64,000 nucleotides of DNA from positions 1 through 64,000 of the forward strand of contig CAZNDN010000005.1 in NCBI GenBank assembly GCA_964571815.1, given 5' to 3'. A program made the position numbers and the translations under genes. The notes under the pieces are model-generated. The model searched no databases, had not been told where the DNA came from, and saw only the letters and a list, made by a program, of their open reading frames with translations. Position 1 is the stretch's first letter, and every line of letters starts with the position of its first letter. Below are positions 17,569 through 25,336 of this stretch, piece by piece. The stretch comes from CAZNDN01 sp964571815. GTDB lineage: Bacteria; Fibrobacterota; Chitinivibrionia; Chitinivibrionales; WJKA01.

Positions 17569-17598
17569 ATTATAACGGAGGTGCGCCACCCCCCGCAA
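17569..17598 (-). promoter_or_regulatory. possible internal sigma-70 promoter upstream of fliG
   Basis: On the minus strand TTGCGG (17598-17593) and a perfect TATAAT (17574-17569) are 18 nt apart. It lies in the 127-nt fliF-fliG spacer, about 65 nt before the fliG start, and could uncouple fliG-fliH-fliI-fliJ expression from the upstream genes. Confidence 0.4.
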
Positions 17599-17632
17599 CA
17601 TCGCCGCGCCCCCGGGCGCGACCGGTGTTTCT

Positions 17633-19168
17633 TTACTTGCCCCCCGGCGACGGAGGAGGTTCGTTGAGCCACTGACGAATAATCGTGGCGATATTCACGG
17701 GTTGTTCCCTGGAGAGCATCTCGACCCGGTCCAATATCTCCGAGCTGCGCTTCATGTCTTCGGGCACATCTTCGGGCACCTCATCGGGGACCCCCAGGGG
17801 TTCGACGGCCGGCAGGGGCGGGTTCATGGCCTCGGCCACGGTTCGGGCCAGGTAGCGCAGGAAGAAGATGAATACCAAAGCCAGAATGAACGCGGCTGCG
17901 TACTTGGCGATCATCAACCGGAATGCCCGTATTTCCTGCCGCTTGATCGCTTCCTGCTGCTTGCGCAGATATTCGTTGTCGAAACGCAGGTTGCTCACGA
18001 CAATCCGATCCCCCCGGGCCACGTCGTAGCCCACCGCGTTTTTCACCATCTCTTCGATTTCCTGCACCTCTTCGACCGTACGGGCCACGTACTGCTCCTC
18101 ACCCTCCCCGCCGGCTTCATACTTCCCGTCGACCGCCACCGAAACGGTCAGTCGCTTCACATTGCCGACTTCCCCCACGATACTCTCCATCACCTTGTCG
18201 ATCTCGTAATTGGTAAGTGAGCGCTCTTTCTGATGATCGCCGGTGGGGGCGTTTTTCGTCGTCTCGTCGATCCGCTCCTCCGATCGAACGACACGACTCT
18301 CCGGATCGTACTTCTCCAGATTCCGCTCCACGCGGTCGAAGTCCAGATCGACCGAAGCCTTGACGAAGGCCTTCCCCGGCCCAAGCACTCCCACCAGCAT
18401 CTGCTCGCTCTTCTTCTCCAGGTATCGCTCCACCTTCTGCTGCAGCTCCAGGTTGCGTGAACCGGCCAGGGCGGTTTCATCGCCGCCCATCGGGTCCGAC
18501 AACAATCGGCCGTCGTAGTCGACCACCGAGATGTGCTGCGGCTCCAGCCCTTCCACACTCGCCGACACCAGGTGCGTTATCGCCCGGACATTGTCTGTGC
18601 TCAGTTCCCCGCCGACACGGGCCCGCAACACCACCGAGGCCGTGGGGTCCTGCTGTTGATCCAGAAAAATGGTCGGTTCGGGCACCACGATATGCACCCG
18701 CGCCGCCTTGACTTCCTCAAGCCCTTCGATCGTACGCCGCAGTTCGCCCTCGAGCGCACGACGGGCATTGATCTTCTGGACGAAATCAGTCATGGCCAGG
18801 TTCGTCTTGTCGAATATCTCGTAGCCGACACCGCGTGACTCGGGCAAGCCCTCACGAGCAAGAGCCATGCGGATTTCGTAGAGCTGCTTCGCCTCCACCA
18901 TCACCGTCCGTCCGTCGTCACGAAGCTTGTACGAATACCCCGATTCATCGAGCTTCTCCGTAATAACCGCCGCTTCCCTGACCGGGAGGTCGGAATAGAG
19001 AGGGCGGTAGCCCGACACCGAAGGGGAACTCCGAGTCCAGAGCAATAATCCGATAAGCCCGAAGACCGTGAACGCGACCAGCGACGACGTAATGATCTTC
19101 TGCTGCAGGGAAAGACGCTGCCAGACGGCCGAAAGCTGGGCTATGAGTTGTCTGAAAAATTCCGCCAT
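17633..19168 (-). CDS. fliF: flagellar MS-ring protein FliF
   Basis: A 511-aa FliF. First membrane segment at about 26-46 (IITSSLVAFTVFGLIGLLLW), then the YscJ/FliF ring domains with YRPLYSDLPVREAAVITEKLDESGY and the conserved LAREGLPESRGVGYEIFD. ARVHIVVPEPTIF and ISVVDYDGRLLS follow. The second membrane segment is near 440-460 (YAAAFILALVFIFFLRYLA), and the C-terminal FliG-binding tail (EQPVNIATIIRQWLNE) is intact. FliF forms the MS ring in the inner membrane. An AAGGAG site precedes the ATG. Confidence 0.98.
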   Translation of the reverse strand: MAEFFRQLIAQLSAVWQRLSLQQKIITSSLVAFTVFGLIGLLLWTRSSPSVSGYRPLYSDLPVREAAVITEKLDESGYSYKLRDDGRTVMVEAKQLYEIRMALAREGLPESRGVGYEIFDKTNLAMTDFVQKINARRALEGELRRTIEGLEEVKAARVHIVVPEPTIFLDQQQDPTASVVLRARVGGELSTDNVRAITHLVSASVEGLEPQHISVVDYDGRLLSDPMGGDETALAGSRNLELQQKVERYLEKKSEQMLVGVLGPGKAFVKASVDLDFDRVERNLEKYDPESRVVRSEERIDETTKNAPTGDHQKERSLTNYEIDKVMESIVGEVGNVKRLTVSVAVDGKYEAGGEGEEQYVARTVEEVQEIEEMVKNAVGYDVARGDRIVVSNLRFDNEYLRKQQEAIKRQEIRAFRLMIAKYAAAFILALVFIFFLRYLARTVAEAMNPPLPAVEPLGVPDEVPEDVPEDMKRSSEILDRVEMLSREQPVNIATIIRQWLNEPPPSPGGK

Positions 19169-19243
19169 GAAATCCTGTCTCCTTCATCGACGCCCGCTCG
19201 TCCTCCCCGACGAACCAGGGCGCAATCCTGTCGCCGCCGCGGC

Positions 19244-19549
19244 TTACAGCCGCATGCGCAGCACCTCCTGATAGGCGTCCATCACCTTGTTGCGAATCTC
19301 CATCATCATGTTGAATGCCACGTTGGCCTCTTGCACGGCGCTCATCACCTGGTGAACATCGGTAATCTCCCCCGCTACCATCTTCTCGATCGACTTGTCC
19401 GCTTTCACCTGCATGTCGTTGACGTTCTTCATCGTCTCCTTGAGCGTTTCCTTGAACGATGGAACGTCCTTGCGCTCGCCCCCGATTCGTGCACTCTTCC
19501 TCGGCCCCCCACCTTCCCGCAGCGGTCCGACGGGATTGATCCGGTTCAT
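19244..19549 (-). CDS. fliE: flagellar hook-basal body protein FliE
   Basis: A 101-aa FliE, the adaptor between MS ring and rod. The family core is clear: FKETLKETMKNVNDMQVKADKSI, then the C-terminal VQEANVAFNMMMEIRNKVMDAYQEVLRM. The ATG at 19549 has GGAGGA 8 nt upstream; a longer open frame upstream has no site and no similarity. The gene lies 75 nt before fliF and 125 nt after the small gene at 19675-19914. Confidence 0.96.
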   Translation of the reverse strand: MNRINPVGPLREGGGPRKSARIGGERKDVPSFKETLKETMKNVNDMQVKADKSIEKMVAGEITDVHQVMSAVQEANVAFNMMMEIRNKVMDAYQEVLRMRL

Positions 19550-19632
19550 GTTGGGTGTCCTCCGAAAAGGCTTGTGCAGTCCGGCGCTACAACCCGGCTC
19601 GATTGAATGATTTTCCTGTACCCTCACACTAT

Positions 19633-19660
19633 AGTATAGTTATCGACTCCGATCCCGCAA
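19633..19660 (-). promoter_or_regulatory. possible internal promoter upstream of fliE
   Basis: On the minus strand TTGCGG (19660-19655) and TATACT (19638-19633) are 16 nt apart, in an AT-rich patch in the spacer between the small gene and fliE. It may give extra transcription of fliE-fliF onward. Confidence 0.35.
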
Positions 19661-19674
19661 ATCATCAGCCCGTC

Positions 19675-19914
19675 TCAGGCATAGGCGTCGAAGCGCGTCC
19701 CGAGGATCCGCCCGCGGTTCGCTTTCCCGCCGCCTTCCGGCGCCGATACATTCCGTGCTCGTGCCGGCGCGGAACTCCGCCCCGCGTCCGGGGCAATCGG
19801 CACGTGTTCCCGCCCGCGGACCCGATTCAGACCGGGATTGCGCGCCTGTGCTCCACGGGCCAGTCTCTGGAACTCAGCCCACCTGCCCGTCCCTCCTACC
19901 GTGTCGATCCCCAT
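19675..19914 (-). CDS. small uncharacterised protein of the flagellar operon
   Basis: A 79-aa basic protein that I do not recognise. It starts MGIDTVGGTGRWAEF and ends NRGRILGTRFDAYA. No signal peptide or membrane segment is visible; the middle is rich in Arg, Ala and Gly and may be disordered. Support for a real gene: a strong GGGAGG site 8 nt before the ATG, position 27 nt after flgC, same strand, and it fills an otherwise empty 390-nt space between flgC and fliE. It could be a rod or export accessory, an unstructured secreted substrate, or a chance frame in high-GC DNA. Confidence 0.55.
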   Translation of the reverse strand: MGIDTVGGTGRWAEFQRLARGAQARNPGLNRVRGREHVPIAPDAGRSSAPARARNVSAPEGGGKANRGRILGTRFDAYA

Positions 19915-19941
19915 GACGCTCGCCTCCCGCTACCGACGACG

Positions 19942-20448
19942 CTACAACTGCAGCGCCTGCATCAGCATGCCCTTGGTGGCGTTGAACGCCGTTACATTCG
20001 CCTCGTAGGCCCGCGTAGCCGCAATCATATCGGTCATTTCCTGCACCGGATTGATATTGGGCTGGGCCACATACCCGTCCTGGTCGGCGTCCGGATGCGA
20101 CGGGTCGTGAACCATCTTCGGCGGACGCGTGTCCTTGCGGATCTCGGCAACCCGGACGCCCCTGCCGAAAAAACGTTCGTCGCGCGGAAAATTGTCCGGT
20201 GGGATGGGAAGATGCCGCTCGGTGGTCTGCATCCCCCGGAGCCCCTCCCGCTTGTTCACCAGACGCGTGTCCTTGTCTTCGGATTCGGCCGTGAACACGA
20301 CATACTCCCTGCGATACGGCCCCCCTTCAGCCGTCCGCGTCGTCTCGATATTGGCCAGATTGGACGAAATCGCGTTCTGGCGAATGCGCTGGGCCCGCAT
20401 GCCCGATGCGCTTATGCGCAAACCCGAAAAGATCCCGTTAACCGGCAT
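19942..20448 (-). CDS. flgC: flagellar proximal rod protein FlgC
   Basis: A 168-aa FlgC. The N-terminal rod motif LRISASGMRAQRIRQNAISSNLANIETT and the C-terminal YVAQPNINPVQEMTDMIAATRAYEANVTAFNA are both typical. FlgC builds the proximal rod with FlgB and FlgF. A GAGGAG site lies 6 nt before the ATG. It follows flgB by 34 nt. Confidence 0.97.
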   Translation of the reverse strand: MPVNGIFSGLRISASGMRAQRIRQNAISSNLANIETTRTAEGGPYRREYVVFTAESEDKDTRLVNKREGLRGMQTTERHLPIPPDNFPRDERFFGRGVRVAEIRKDTRPPKMVHDPSHPDADQDGYVAQPNINPVQEMTDMIAATRAYEANVTAFNATKGMLMQALQL

Positions 20449-20482
20449 ACGCTACTCCTCGGTGAGGCGAAGTACCTCTCCG

Positions 20483-20914
20483 CTACTGCTGCAACGGCAG
20501 ACTTCTCGCCTGAATCGCGGCATTGAGCTTCCTGTATGCGCCGCGGGCGAACCGAATCCCGTAGTTGAAAAGTATCTGGTTCTCGGCCAGTTTGGCCATC
20601 TCGGTATCGATATCCACGTTGTTGACCCCGCTGGGCAGTGTCTGATCGACCGGGCGCTCCACCGAAGGATTGACCCGCCCGGCGTCCTTGCGCCCGATCG
20701 GCATGTGTCCCGCGTCGGTAGTGGTTCCTTTCAGCTTCGTCCGGTCAAGAGCTTCGCGCAACTCCTCCTCAAAAGAGACTTCGAGCCGATGATAGCCGGG
20801 GGTGTTCACGTTCGCAATGTTGTTTCCGATCACCCTCGAACGCAACATCGCCGCATCGAGGCTCTTTTTCACCGCCGGCAGAGCGGTCCTTTGAAAGAGA
20901 AGCTCATTAGGCAT
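20483..20914 (-). CDS. flgB: flagellar proximal rod protein FlgB
   Basis: A 143-aa FlgB, the first gene of the flagellar operon. The N-terminal segment LDAAMLRSRVIGNNIANVNTPGYHR and the C-terminal VDIDTEMAKLAENQILFNYGIRFARGAYRKL are diagnostic. The ATG at 20914 is chosen over a GTG at 20917 because AAGG lies 7 nt from it. The leader carries a consensus sigma-54 element at 20985-21001. Confidence 0.96.
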   Translation of the reverse strand: MPNELLFQRTALPAVKKSLDAAMLRSRVIGNNIANVNTPGYHRLEVSFEEELREALDRTKLKGTTTDAGHMPIGRKDAGRVNPSVERPVDQTLPSGVNNVDIDTEMAKLAENQILFNYGIRFARGAYRKLNAAIQARSLPLQQ

Positions 20915-20984
20915 CACACCACCTTTCCATCACGGTTGAAGGGCCGCACACACGCTTTGGACGCGACAGCCTGTCAATGAGAGA

Positions 20985-21001
20985 AGCAATCGGGGTGCCA
21001 A
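20985..21001 (-). promoter_or_regulatory. sigma-54 (RpoN) promoter of the flgB operon
   Basis: On the minus strand TTGGCACCCCGATTGCT matches the -24/-12 consensus TTGGCAC-N5-TTGCT, with GG and GC exactly 10 nt apart. Transcription would start about 12 nt downstream, near 20974, giving a leader of about 60 nt before flgB. Sigma-54 control with a FlrC/FleQ-type activator is a common scheme for rod and hook genes (known from other flagellar systems). Confidence 0.75.
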
Positions 21002-21406
21002 GTCCGCGTGATTCCTCCCCGGCACATCCGATCCACCGCCGGTTTGTCACAAAACATTGTTCTGCAGCTACTTACAACGACATCTTGTGTCCGGTGTTCC
21101 CGGCTTTACACCCCGGGGGCTAAAGTTATTCGCGAATCGACCGATATGGGCCGGACGAATTTGCCCGGTCGGGCGGAAGGTTTTACCGGGAAATCGAGGT
21201 GTGGCACAAGGGGGATTGAGGGCCAACCGGACCATGTCCGTGCGCCTGGATTCCGGAAGGATAGTGCCGCGCCCCCCCCCTCCCTTTGATCGAGGAAAGT
21301 TTGCGTATGTATATTCCTGAAAGCTGAGAACACCTTTGCGGTTCTTGTGTGTAAATGAGGTGTTTGCATGTACGGCCGCACTCACTCCTTTCGAAAGGAG
21401 CCGCCC
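21002..21406. other. long divergent regulatory region between flgB and the FKBP gene
   Basis: No convincing gene. It contains the sigma-28-like element (21121-21147) and space for activator sites of the sigma-54 promoter. Short overlapping open frames on both strands lack ribosome sites and recognisable features. ACACCT and AGGTGT (about 21331 and 21358) could pair over a 22-nt loop in the FKBP leader. Confidence 0.5.
21121..21147 (+). promoter_or_regulatory. sigma-28 (FliA)-like promoter facing the FKBP gene
   Basis: TAAAGTTA (21121-21128), 11 nt, then ACCGATAT (21140-21147). The enterobacterial consensus is TAAAGTTT-N11-GCCGATAA, so spacing is exact and both halves match well. The first gene downstream is the FKBP at 21407, which would have a leader of roughly 250 nt. 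A small class-III flagellar transcript is an alternative. Confidence 0.55.
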
Positions 21407-21862
21407 ATGGCCAAGGCAACAACGGGTGACACGGTCAAAGTCGCGTACACCGGAACGTTGAAAGACGGCACTGTGTTTGATAAGGCCGGCAGCGAGAAAC
21501 CGATTCAGTTCACGCTCGGCAACAAGCAGCTTATCTCCGGTTTCGAGCAGGCCGTTGAGGGAATGGAAGTCGGGGAAAAGAAATCATTCTCTCTCTCCAG
21601 CGACCAGGCCTACGGTGAGTACAACCAAAACGCCGTGGTCGAGACGTCCCGCAACGTACTGCCCGACAATGTCGAGCCCGAAGTGGGCATGCGTCTGCAG
21701 GCACAGGACCGCAACGGCAATCCCGTCCCGGTCGTCATCTCCGAGCTGGCTGAATCAACGGTCAAGCTCGACGCCAACCATCCGCTGGCAGGCAAGGACC
21801 TTTCCTTCGAGGTCGAACTGGTCGACATTCAGGACAAGGGCGACGAGCAGGAGGCGTCGTAA
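21407..21862 (+). CDS. SlyD/SlpA-type FKBP peptidyl-prolyl isomerase
   Basis: A 151-aa cytosolic FKBP of the SlyD/SlpA group. VKVAYTGTLKDGTVFDKAG opens the FKBP fold, FTLGNKQLISGFEQAVEGMEVGEKK forms the core, and an insert-in-flap segment precedes KLDANHPLAGKDLSFEVELVDI, the family's signature end. It speeds prolyl isomerisation and acts as a folding chaperone. There is no His-rich metal tail as in E. coli SlyD. AAAGGAG lies 6 nt before the ATG. A sigma-28-like promoter lies upstream, which would tie it to motility. Confidence 0.93.
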   Translation: MAKATTGDTVKVAYTGTLKDGTVFDKAGSEKPIQFTLGNKQLISGFEQAVEGMEVGEKKSFSLSSDQAYGEYNQNAVVETSRNVLPDNVEPEVGMRLQAQDRNGNPVPVVISELAESTVKLDANHPLAGKDLSFEVELVDIQDKGDEQEAS

Positions 21863-21947
21863 GCCTGCCGGGCAGCCATAGTTGCGATTAGGATAGGCCC
21901 GACCGGTTCCGCCCGGCGCTCCAATCGGCGGCGTCGGGCGCCTTCCA

Positions 21948-21981
21948 CCCCATGCGGCAACGCAAGGGGCCAACGCTTTTT
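21948..21981 (+). terminator. probable terminator after the FKBP gene
   Basis: CCCC-A-TGCG pairs with CGCA-A-GGGG around a GCAA tetraloop (21948-21969), with one A-A mismatch. A run of five T follows after 7 nt. The spacing is not ideal, so the call is moderate. Confidence 0.4.
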
Positions 21982-22067
21982 GTATTTTCTAATCCGTGTG
22001 GTCTGGACGCAAGCGCGTGGTTCTTTCCCTGCGTCCCGGCGGTACCCCTGACAGGCGAGGACGGTCG

Positions 22068-22667
22068 ATGACGGAACCCGGAACTGCGAGGCCATTGATT
22101 GCGCTTGACTACGACGGTACGATAGCCAACACGAATTTCTCCAAAAGGATGTGGATCAGGGAACATCTCGATATGGACGTTCCGGAGTGGAAGTGCGATC
22201 GGACCAACTGTGTCGGAATCATCGGCGTGGACAATTACGAACGAATGGGCGAGTATGTCTACGGTCCGGAGGCGAGCCGTGGTGCCAAGCCCGTAGCCGG
22301 TTCGCTGCGCACGATCAAACAACTCTCCCGCCTCTTCGATCTGGCCATTGTGACGGCCCGGTCCGAGGAGCGTATTGCCTACGCCCGGGAATGGCTCAAA
22401 ACCTGTTCGCTCAGCAGTCACATATCCGACATCATCCCGCGGGGGGGACGTGAGAAGCTCGACATCGCGCGCGAACTGGGCGCCGATGCGCTTCTGGATG
22501 ATGACGTGCGGCACCTCAAGCCGTCGGAGGATATCCCGATTATCAGATACTGTCTTGCCCCGGGCAAAACCATGGCACTGACCTATGAGCAGGGCATCAT
22601 CTACGTTCGAACGTGGATCGCTTTCAAGAAACACGTGAAGACGAGTCTCACCGGACAATACGGCTGA
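22068..22667 (+). CDS. HAD-superfamily hydrolase (phosphatase-like)
   Basis: A 199-aa protein with HAD motifs: motif I LIALDYDGTIANTN (nucleophile Asp in DYDGT), motif II-like AIVTARSEERI, and motif IV DALLDDDVRHL. A lysine for motif III is likely REKLDIA. The size and cap-poor layout fit small phosphatases such as 5'(3')-deoxyribonucleotidases or related house-cleaning enzymes; the substrate cannot be read from the sequence. It has a GAGG site 7 nt before the ATG and stands alone between the FKBP gene and the transglutaminase operon. Confidence 0.75.
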   Translation: MTEPGTARPLIALDYDGTIANTNFSKRMWIREHLDMDVPEWKCDRTNCVGIIGVDNYERMGEYVYGPEASRGAKPVAGSLRTIKQLSRLFDLAIVTARSEERIAYAREWLKTCSLSSHISDIIPRGGREKLDIARELGADALLDDDVRHLKPSEDIPIIRYCLAPGKTMALTYEQGIIYVRTWIAFKKHVKTSLTGQYG

Positions 22668-22680
22668 GGGGCGGCGTGAC

Positions 22681-22703
22681 CGGGGGAGAGAAAGGAACCC
22701 CCG
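22681..22703 (+). terminator. GC hairpin after the HAD gene
   Basis: CGGGGG (22681-22686) pairs with CCCCCG (22698-22703), 13 nt after the HAD stop codon. It lacks a T-tract, so it may be only a 3'-end stabiliser. Confidence 0.3.
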
Positions 22704-22860
22704 CCGCCGCGGCTGTTACCGTTGCACTGTGGGAGTCGAGACGGACGCGCGCTCCCGGCCGGTGCTTCACGTGTGGCCGTGTTGGATTTCTCCCGGATCG
22801 TTATCGGATACCGTAGCCGGCACGGTGACGTTGGAATCCGTTGCAGAACGGAAAGAGTGC

Positions 22861-24459
22861 ATGAACCGCCGCACTGTTACTATCGCGCTCCTTTGCCTCG
22901 TGTGCTCGATCGTTGTCGGGTACAAGATCAAGGTCCTCGGCTATCATCCGCGGATGGTCATCCCCGTGTTCGGCTACCGGCTCCTGCTGGACATGCATCT
23001 GGACGGCCACGGGAATCCCGTATCGGTAACGACGTTCGTGCCGCGGTCCACGCCGATGCAGCGAATCAGCGATCTGCGGGTTCGCTCGGGGCCGTTTACT
23101 CACGCCACGCATACCGACGGCGACAATACGGTCGCCTCGTGGCATGCCGACAATGTGACGGGGTCGGTTGAGCTTTCGTTGTCGTATTTGGTGCACAACA
23201 AGGCCGTACGCTTCCGTCTTCCCGACTCACTCTCCATTCCAGCCGATTACGGCCCCCACTATGTATCGTTTCTGCGGGCTACCGATCTTATCCAGAAGGA
23301 CCATCCGGAGATTGCCGCTCTTGCGCGGCGGTCAGGCATACACGCCCGCGAAAACGCCGTTGACATTACGCGGGCCGCGTTTGACTACGCCGCCGATTCG
23401 CTCGGCTCCGCGCGGTTCAGCGCCCGGACCGACGCTCTGCTGGCACTGAAGCTCCGTGAGGCGAGCTGCAACGGCAAGAGCCGGCTGATGGTGGCCCTGT
23501 TGAGGCACCGCGGCATACCCGCGCGCCTGGTCGGCGGCATTATCCTCGAAACGGGCAGGAAGCGGACCACGCACCAGTGGGTGGAAGCCCGCCTGGGAGA
23601 CCGGTGGGTACCGTTCTGTCCTCTCAACGGGTATTTCGCCGAGCTGCCCGATACCTACCTTGCGGTGTACCGGGGCGACGAGTCGATGTTCGTGCGAACC
23701 GCAAACGTCAACTTCAAATACGGATTCCATATTCGCGGAGTCATGCTCCCCCGCCATAACCGCGAGGCGGTCACGCAGGCGTCGCTGCTGAACATCCTCA
23801 ACCTCTGGGAAATGTTCAGCCGGGCAGGCATCCCGCTGGAGCTGCTCAGGATTCTGCTCATGATCCCCCTCGGCGCAGTCGTGATCATCATCTTCCGAAA
23901 CGTCATCGGTGTCCACACCTTCGGCACGTTTCTTCCCGTGCTCATTGCCACGGCGTATCGAGATACCGGGCTGTTGTGGGGCCACATGGTCTTTGTCGTC
24001 GTAATCGGGGTCGGTGTGCTCGTCAGGCTCCTGCTCGACCGCTACCGTCTTCTTCATTCGCCGAAACTCACCATCATCCTCGTGTCGGTTATCGTGACCC
24101 TGATTCTGCTCACGGTAGCGGGTATCAGGACCGGCCTGCGCAGTCTCTTCGGCGCATCGATGTTTCCTCTGGCGATCATGGCAATTACGATCGAGCGGTT
24201 CGGTATTGTAAGCGAGACCCGCGGACTGCGCCACGCGCTCGTGGTGTGTTTCTGGACGATAGTGGTCGTGACGTTCTGTTACCTTTCCATGCTCTCGATC
24301 TTCCTGCAGTCGATTGTTCTGACGTTTCCCGAGACCCTGCTGCTGATTGTGGCGGCCAGCATGTACCTCGGCTCCTGGAACAACCTTCGTCTTTCGGAAT
24401 TCATACGGTTCCGACGATTGATTTTCGGTACGCGTGGAGGTACCCGTGTCGGCAACTGA
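22861..24459 (+). CDS. transglutaminase-like domain fused to a multi-pass (7TM) membrane domain
   Basis: A 532-aa membrane protein. A signal anchor at about 7-22 (ALLCLVCSIVVGYKI) is followed by a periplasmic region with a transglutaminase-like core: LREASCNGKSRLMVALLRHRGIPARLVGG (Cys), THQWVEARLGDRWVPF (His), then CPLNGYF where active enzymes usually have Asp. So Cys and His are kept and the third residue appears to be Asn. The C-terminal ~200 residues hold about seven hydrophobic helices. This matches the known family of transglutaminase domains fused to 7TM helices that occur beside ATP-grasp ligases. It overlaps the ATP-grasp gene by 14 nt. The ATG at 22861 marks the membrane anchor. Confidence 0.85.
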   Translation: MNRRTVTIALLCLVCSIVVGYKIKVLGYHPRMVIPVFGYRLLLDMHLDGHGNPVSVTTFVPRSTPMQRISDLRVRSGPFTHATHTDGDNTVASWHADNVTGSVELSLSYLVHNKAVRFRLPDSLSIPADYGPHYVSFLRATDLIQKDHPEIAALARRSGIHARENAVDITRAAFDYAADSLGSARFSARTDALLALKLREASCNGKSRLMVALLRHRGIPARLVGGIILETGRKRTTHQWVEARLGDRWVPFCPLNGYFAELPDTYLAVYRGDESMFVRTANVNFKYGFHIRGVMLPRHNREAVTQASLLNILNLWEMFSRAGIPLELLRILLMIPLGAVVIIIFRNVIGVHTFGTFLPVLIATAYRDTGLLWGHMVFVVVIGVGVLVRLLLDRYRLLHSPKLTIILVSVIVTLILLTVAGIRTGLRSLFGASMFPLAIMAITIERFGIVSETRGLRHALVVCFWTIVVVTFCYLSMLSIFLQSIVLTFPETLLLIVAASMYLGSWNNLRLSEFIRFRRLIFGTRGGTRVGN

Positions 24460-25336
24460 AAACCTTCAGCGAATCCTGGGGCTCAACTGCCGCAATATCG
24501 ACTACGTGTCGCGATACAATCGCCGCGATCTGCTGCACCTTGTCGACAACAAGCTCGAAACAAAGAAGGTGCTTCAACGAGCCGGCATTCCTCACCCTCG
24601 CCTGCTTCGGGCCTACGAATGGTTCTGGGAGCTGGACGGTTTCTCCGGTGACCTGGATTCCATCGATACGTGCGTGCTCAAACCCTCCCGGGGGCTCTCG
24701 GGCGCGGGCGTTCTGGTTCTCAGGCGCGAAGGCCGGGATGAATGGCATACCCCGTCGGGCCACCGCTACACTCCCGCCGACCTCGCCCACCATGCCTCGG
24801 ATATCCTCTACGGCGTCTACTCGATCGACAACACGACCGACACCGCCCTGCTGGAGAAAAGAATCGTCCCGTCGTCCTTCTTCACCCGGATCGCTCCCGC
24901 GGGTATTGCCGACATACGGGTGATTGTCTTCGGCGGAGAACCGGTCATGGCCATGAGCAGGTTTCCGACATGGGAGTCCGACGGAAAGGCCAATGTTACG
25001 CTCGGGGCCGTGGGTGCGGGGGTGCATATGGCAACCGGGGAGATCATATCGGCCTCGACCAAACGCGGCCCCCTCGACACCCATCCCGACAGCGGCGTCC
25101 GGCTGCGGGGAAAGACGATTCCCTTGTGGAGTGAAGTACTGCGGATTGCCTCGCGCATTCAAGACCACGTGGCGCTGGGCTACCTGGGAGTGGATATCGT
25201 GATTGACGAGAACGAAGGGGCGCTGGTTCTTGAGCTGAATGCGAGGCCCGGCCTGGAGATCCAGAACGCCAACGGACGCGGATTGAAGCGCCTGCTTCAG
25301 CGCCGCGGCTCACCCGGGGAGGCCCCTGCGTGGTAA
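24446..25336 (+). CDS. ATP-grasp ligase (alpha-L-glutamate ligase-like)
   Basis: A 296-aa ATP-grasp protein related to RimK-type amide ligases. NKLETKKVLQRAGIPHPRLL is the N-terminal part, VLKPSRGLSGAGVLVL the nucleotide-binding lysine and glycine-rich loop, ADIRVIVFGGEPVMAMSR the central sheet, and LGVDIVIDENEGALVLELNARPGLEIQ the metal-binding end (E and N of ELNARPG). Such enzymes make amide bonds from a carboxylate and an amine using ATP. The product here is unknown. The GTG at 24446 is chosen because GGAGG lies 5 nt before it. It overlaps its neighbours on both sides, which suggests the three proteins are made together. Confidence 0.87.
   Translation: MSATENLQRILGLNCRNIDYVSRYNRRDLLHLVDNKLETKKVLQRAGIPHPRLLRAYEWFWELDGFSGDLDSIDTCVLKPSRGLSGAGVLVLRREGRDEWHTPSGHRYTPADLAHHASDILYGVYSIDNTTDTALLEKRIVPSSFFTRIAPAGIADIRVIVFGGEPVMAMSRFPTWESDGKANVTLGAVGAGVHMATGEIISASTKRGPLDTHPDSGVRLRGKTIPLWSEVLRIASRIQDHVALGYLGVDIVIDENEGALVLELNARPGLEIQNANGRGLKRLLQRRGSPGEAPAW

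Noticed and set aside
21068..21422. Several 80-105-codon frames on the minus strand in the flgB/FKBP intergenic region
   Set aside because: Mutually overlapping, no ribosome sites, and they cross two promoter-like elements.
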